NCBI RefSeq assembly: GCF_021088345.1
Contig: NZ_CP088156.1
Location: 6,014,001-6,078,000, forward strand
Direction of reading: 5' to 3'
DNA from: Bradyrhizobium ontarionense
GTDB taxonomy: Bacteria; Pseudomonadota; Alphaproteobacteria; Rhizobiales; Xanthobacteraceae
Length of the DNA stretch: 64,000 bases
The position numbers were made by a program, and so were the translations under genes. Below are positions 62,725-64,000 of this stretch, piece by piece. The notes under the pieces were generated by a model. It did not search any database, had not been told where the DNA came from, and saw only the letters and a program-made list of their open reading frames with translations. Positions within the stretch are counted from its first letter, which is position 1, and each line of letters opens with the position of its first letter.

Positions 62725-64000
62725 TCGGGCTTGGCCTGATCCGACGTCCCGGCGCGCCGTGTGAACGCGGCGCGCAGCGGGAGCTTGGCCAGTTCGAGCA
62801 CGATCAGCGTCGCGATCCCCGCTCCGACGGTCAATGCGAGATCATCCGCATGAAGCGGCCCGAAGCGGAACAGCGCCGCCGCCACGGGCCATGCCAGGCT
62901 GGTCGCGAGCACGGCGACGACGATGGCGATCACCAGCAGCAGCACCCGGTTGGGGCGCGTGAAGGCGTCGCGCAGCGAGCTGGAGAAGGAGCGGTTGACG
63001 AAGACGAGGCTGACGATCACGAACACCAGCGCAAAGAACACCAGCGCGCGGATCTCGTCGTCGGGCATGCCGACCCGGCTTGCCATCAGCAGAATGCCGC
63101 CCGTCGTCAGCAGCGCCAGGACGCCCTGAAACGCTCCCCACAGCACGAGCGTGCGCGGCAGCAACGGCTCCTGCGGATCACGCGGCGGCCGCTGCATGAC
63201 GTCGTGCTCCTCGATTTCGGCCTCGAACACCAGCGAGCACACCGGATCGATGATCATTTCGAGGAATGCGATGTGCACGGGGCCGAGCAGCAGCGGCAGC
63301 CCGGTGACGAGCGGCAGCAGCGCCAGCCCGGCAATGGGAAAATGGACGGCGAGGATGAAGCACATCGCCTTGCGGAGATTGTCGTAGATCCGCCGCCCGA
63401 GCCGGATCGCCTTCACGATCGAGCCGAAATCATCGTCGAGCAGCACGATCGCCGAGGCTTCGCGTGCGACGTCGGTGCCGCGGCCGCCCATGGCGATGCC
63501 GATATGCGCTGATTTCAGCGACGGCGCATCGTTGACGCCGTCGCCGGTCATCGCGACGATCTCGCCGTCCGCCTTGAGGGCGTTGACGATGCGCAGCTTC
63601 TGCTCCGGCATGATGCGCGCGAAGGCGGTCGGCGTGCGGGTGGCCTGCGCCAATGCCGCGTCGTCGAGCTTGGCGAGTTCCGGGCCGGTGATGACGCGCT
63701 CCGGATCGAGCCCGGCCTGTCTCGCGATGGTCGTGGCCGTCGCCGGATAATCACCCGTGATCATGATGATCCGGATGCCGGCCGAGCGGCATTCCGCGAC
63801 CGCACCGGGGACTTCGGCGCGCAACGGATCGGCGAATCCGGCAAGGCCGCAGAACGTGAAGGCGAAATCCTGCTGCGCATTGGGCAGCTCGGCGTCATCC
63901 CAGGCCGCCCGGGCAATGCCGAGGACGCGCAGCCCGTCGGCGGCCAGGGTCTCGACCTGCGCCTGCAGCGCGGCGAGCGCGGAGCCGGTGATGCCGCACA
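62694..64000 (-). CDS. P-type cation-transporting ATPase, C-terminal part
   Basis: The 5' portion lies beyond the right edge; about 435 residues are visible. Present: the end of the P/N domain (GFADPLRAEVPGAVAECRSAGIRIIMITGDYPATA, the conserved ITGD), the hinge motif MTGDGVNDAPSLKSAHIGIAMGGRGTDVAREASAIVLLDDDF, and the C-terminal bundle with six helices (FPIAGLALLPLVTGLPLLLGPVHIAFLEMIIDPVCSLVFEAE). These features indicate a P2-type (Ca2+/Mg2+-like) ATPase rather than a heavy-metal P1B pump. The phosphorylated DKTGT motif is outside. It overlaps the AraC gene tail to tail. Confidence 0.92.
   Translation of the reverse strand, partial: CGITGSALAALQAQVETLAADGLRVLGIARAAWDDAELPNAQQDFAFTFCGLAGFADPLRAEVPGAVAECRSAGIRIIMITGDYPATATTIARQAGLDPERVITGPELAKLDDAALAQATRTPTAFARIMPEQKLRIVNALKADGEIVAMTGDGVNDAPSLKSAHIGIAMGGRGTDVAREASAIVLLDDDFGSIVKAIRLGRRIYDNLRKAMCFILAVHFPIAGLALLPLVTGLPLLLGPVHIAFLEMIIDPVCSLVFEAEIEEHDVMQRPPRDPQEPLLPRTLVLWGAFQGVLALLTTGGILLMASRVGMPDDEIRALVFFALVFVIVSLVFVNRSFSSSLRDAFTRPNRVLLLVIAIVVAVLATSLAWPVAAALFRFGPLHADDLALTVGAGIATLIVLELAKLPLRAAFTRRAGTSDQAKPDQVKASAPAR

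Overview
The window looks like a chromosomal segment of a high-GC alphaproteobacterium, most likely Bradyrhizobium or a close relative. The evidence is the gene content: a clade I nosRZDFYLX set, a stand-alone amino acid:[carrier protein] ligase of the type studied in Bradyrhizobium, and a formamidase/amide ABC cluster. Several families of dispersed palindromic intergenic repeats point the same way. This assignment is an inference from content; no database was searched.

Layout. 1-7.3 kb: nitrous-oxide reductase operon (3' end of nosR, then nosZ, nosD, nosF, nosY, nosL, nosX, mostly with 4-bp ATGA/GTGA overlaps). 7.3-9.8 kb: divergent LysR regulator and DHA2-type MFS exporter. 10-13 kb: accessory stretch with a PRC-barrel protein followed by a near-perfect intrinsic terminator, a ParB-like protein, a leucine-rich-repeat protein and a wrecked Fic gene. 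13-16.8 kb: an MFS carrier, a structured repeat and a chemoreceptor. 16.9-25.2 kb: NUDIX + DUF763, bifunctional PutA, methionine genes metY-metA, and an esterase.

25.4-30.1 kb is the most unusual region. A GNAT-like protein, an aa:CP ligase (with the family's Cys131/Glu176/Cys279 zinc set) and an acyl-CoA-dehydrogenase homologue lacking the usual catalytic-Glu motif form one operon, divergent from a 90-residue phosphopantetheine carrier protein. Together they read as a small carrier-protein-bound amino-acid modification pathway. It is followed by the methylthioadenosine salvage pair mtnP-mtnA (30.1-32.1 kb), a HAD phosphatase, a trypsin-like protease and a Baeyer-Villiger-type monooxygenase.

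35.6-46.9 kb is a short-chain amide/urea module: substrate-binding protein, two permeases, two ATPases (fmdDEF/urtABCDE type), formamidase fmdA and zinc-ribbon fmdB. Divergent to it lies a hybrid histidine kinase whose N-terminus is an NCS1-type permease joined through a Cys-rich cluster, with a REC-LuxR response regulator. A perfect 8-bp dyad lies in the shared promoter region. 46.9-52.5 kb: MCE/MlaD protein, DUF1614 membrane protein, then a Gram-negative sortase with its LPKTA-bearing VIT/vWA substrate and a divergent XRE regulator.

52.5-57 kb is a mobile/repeat island: two different IS110-family transposases with structured flanks that could encode bridge RNAs, a second (inverted) copy of the 250-bp structured repeat at 14.6 kb, and three tandem copies of a 243-bp unit. 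57-64 kb: an orphan branched-chain-amino-acid-type binding protein, two acyl-CoA dehydrogenases, a GST, an AraC regulator, and the 3' part of a P2-type cation ATPase running off the window.
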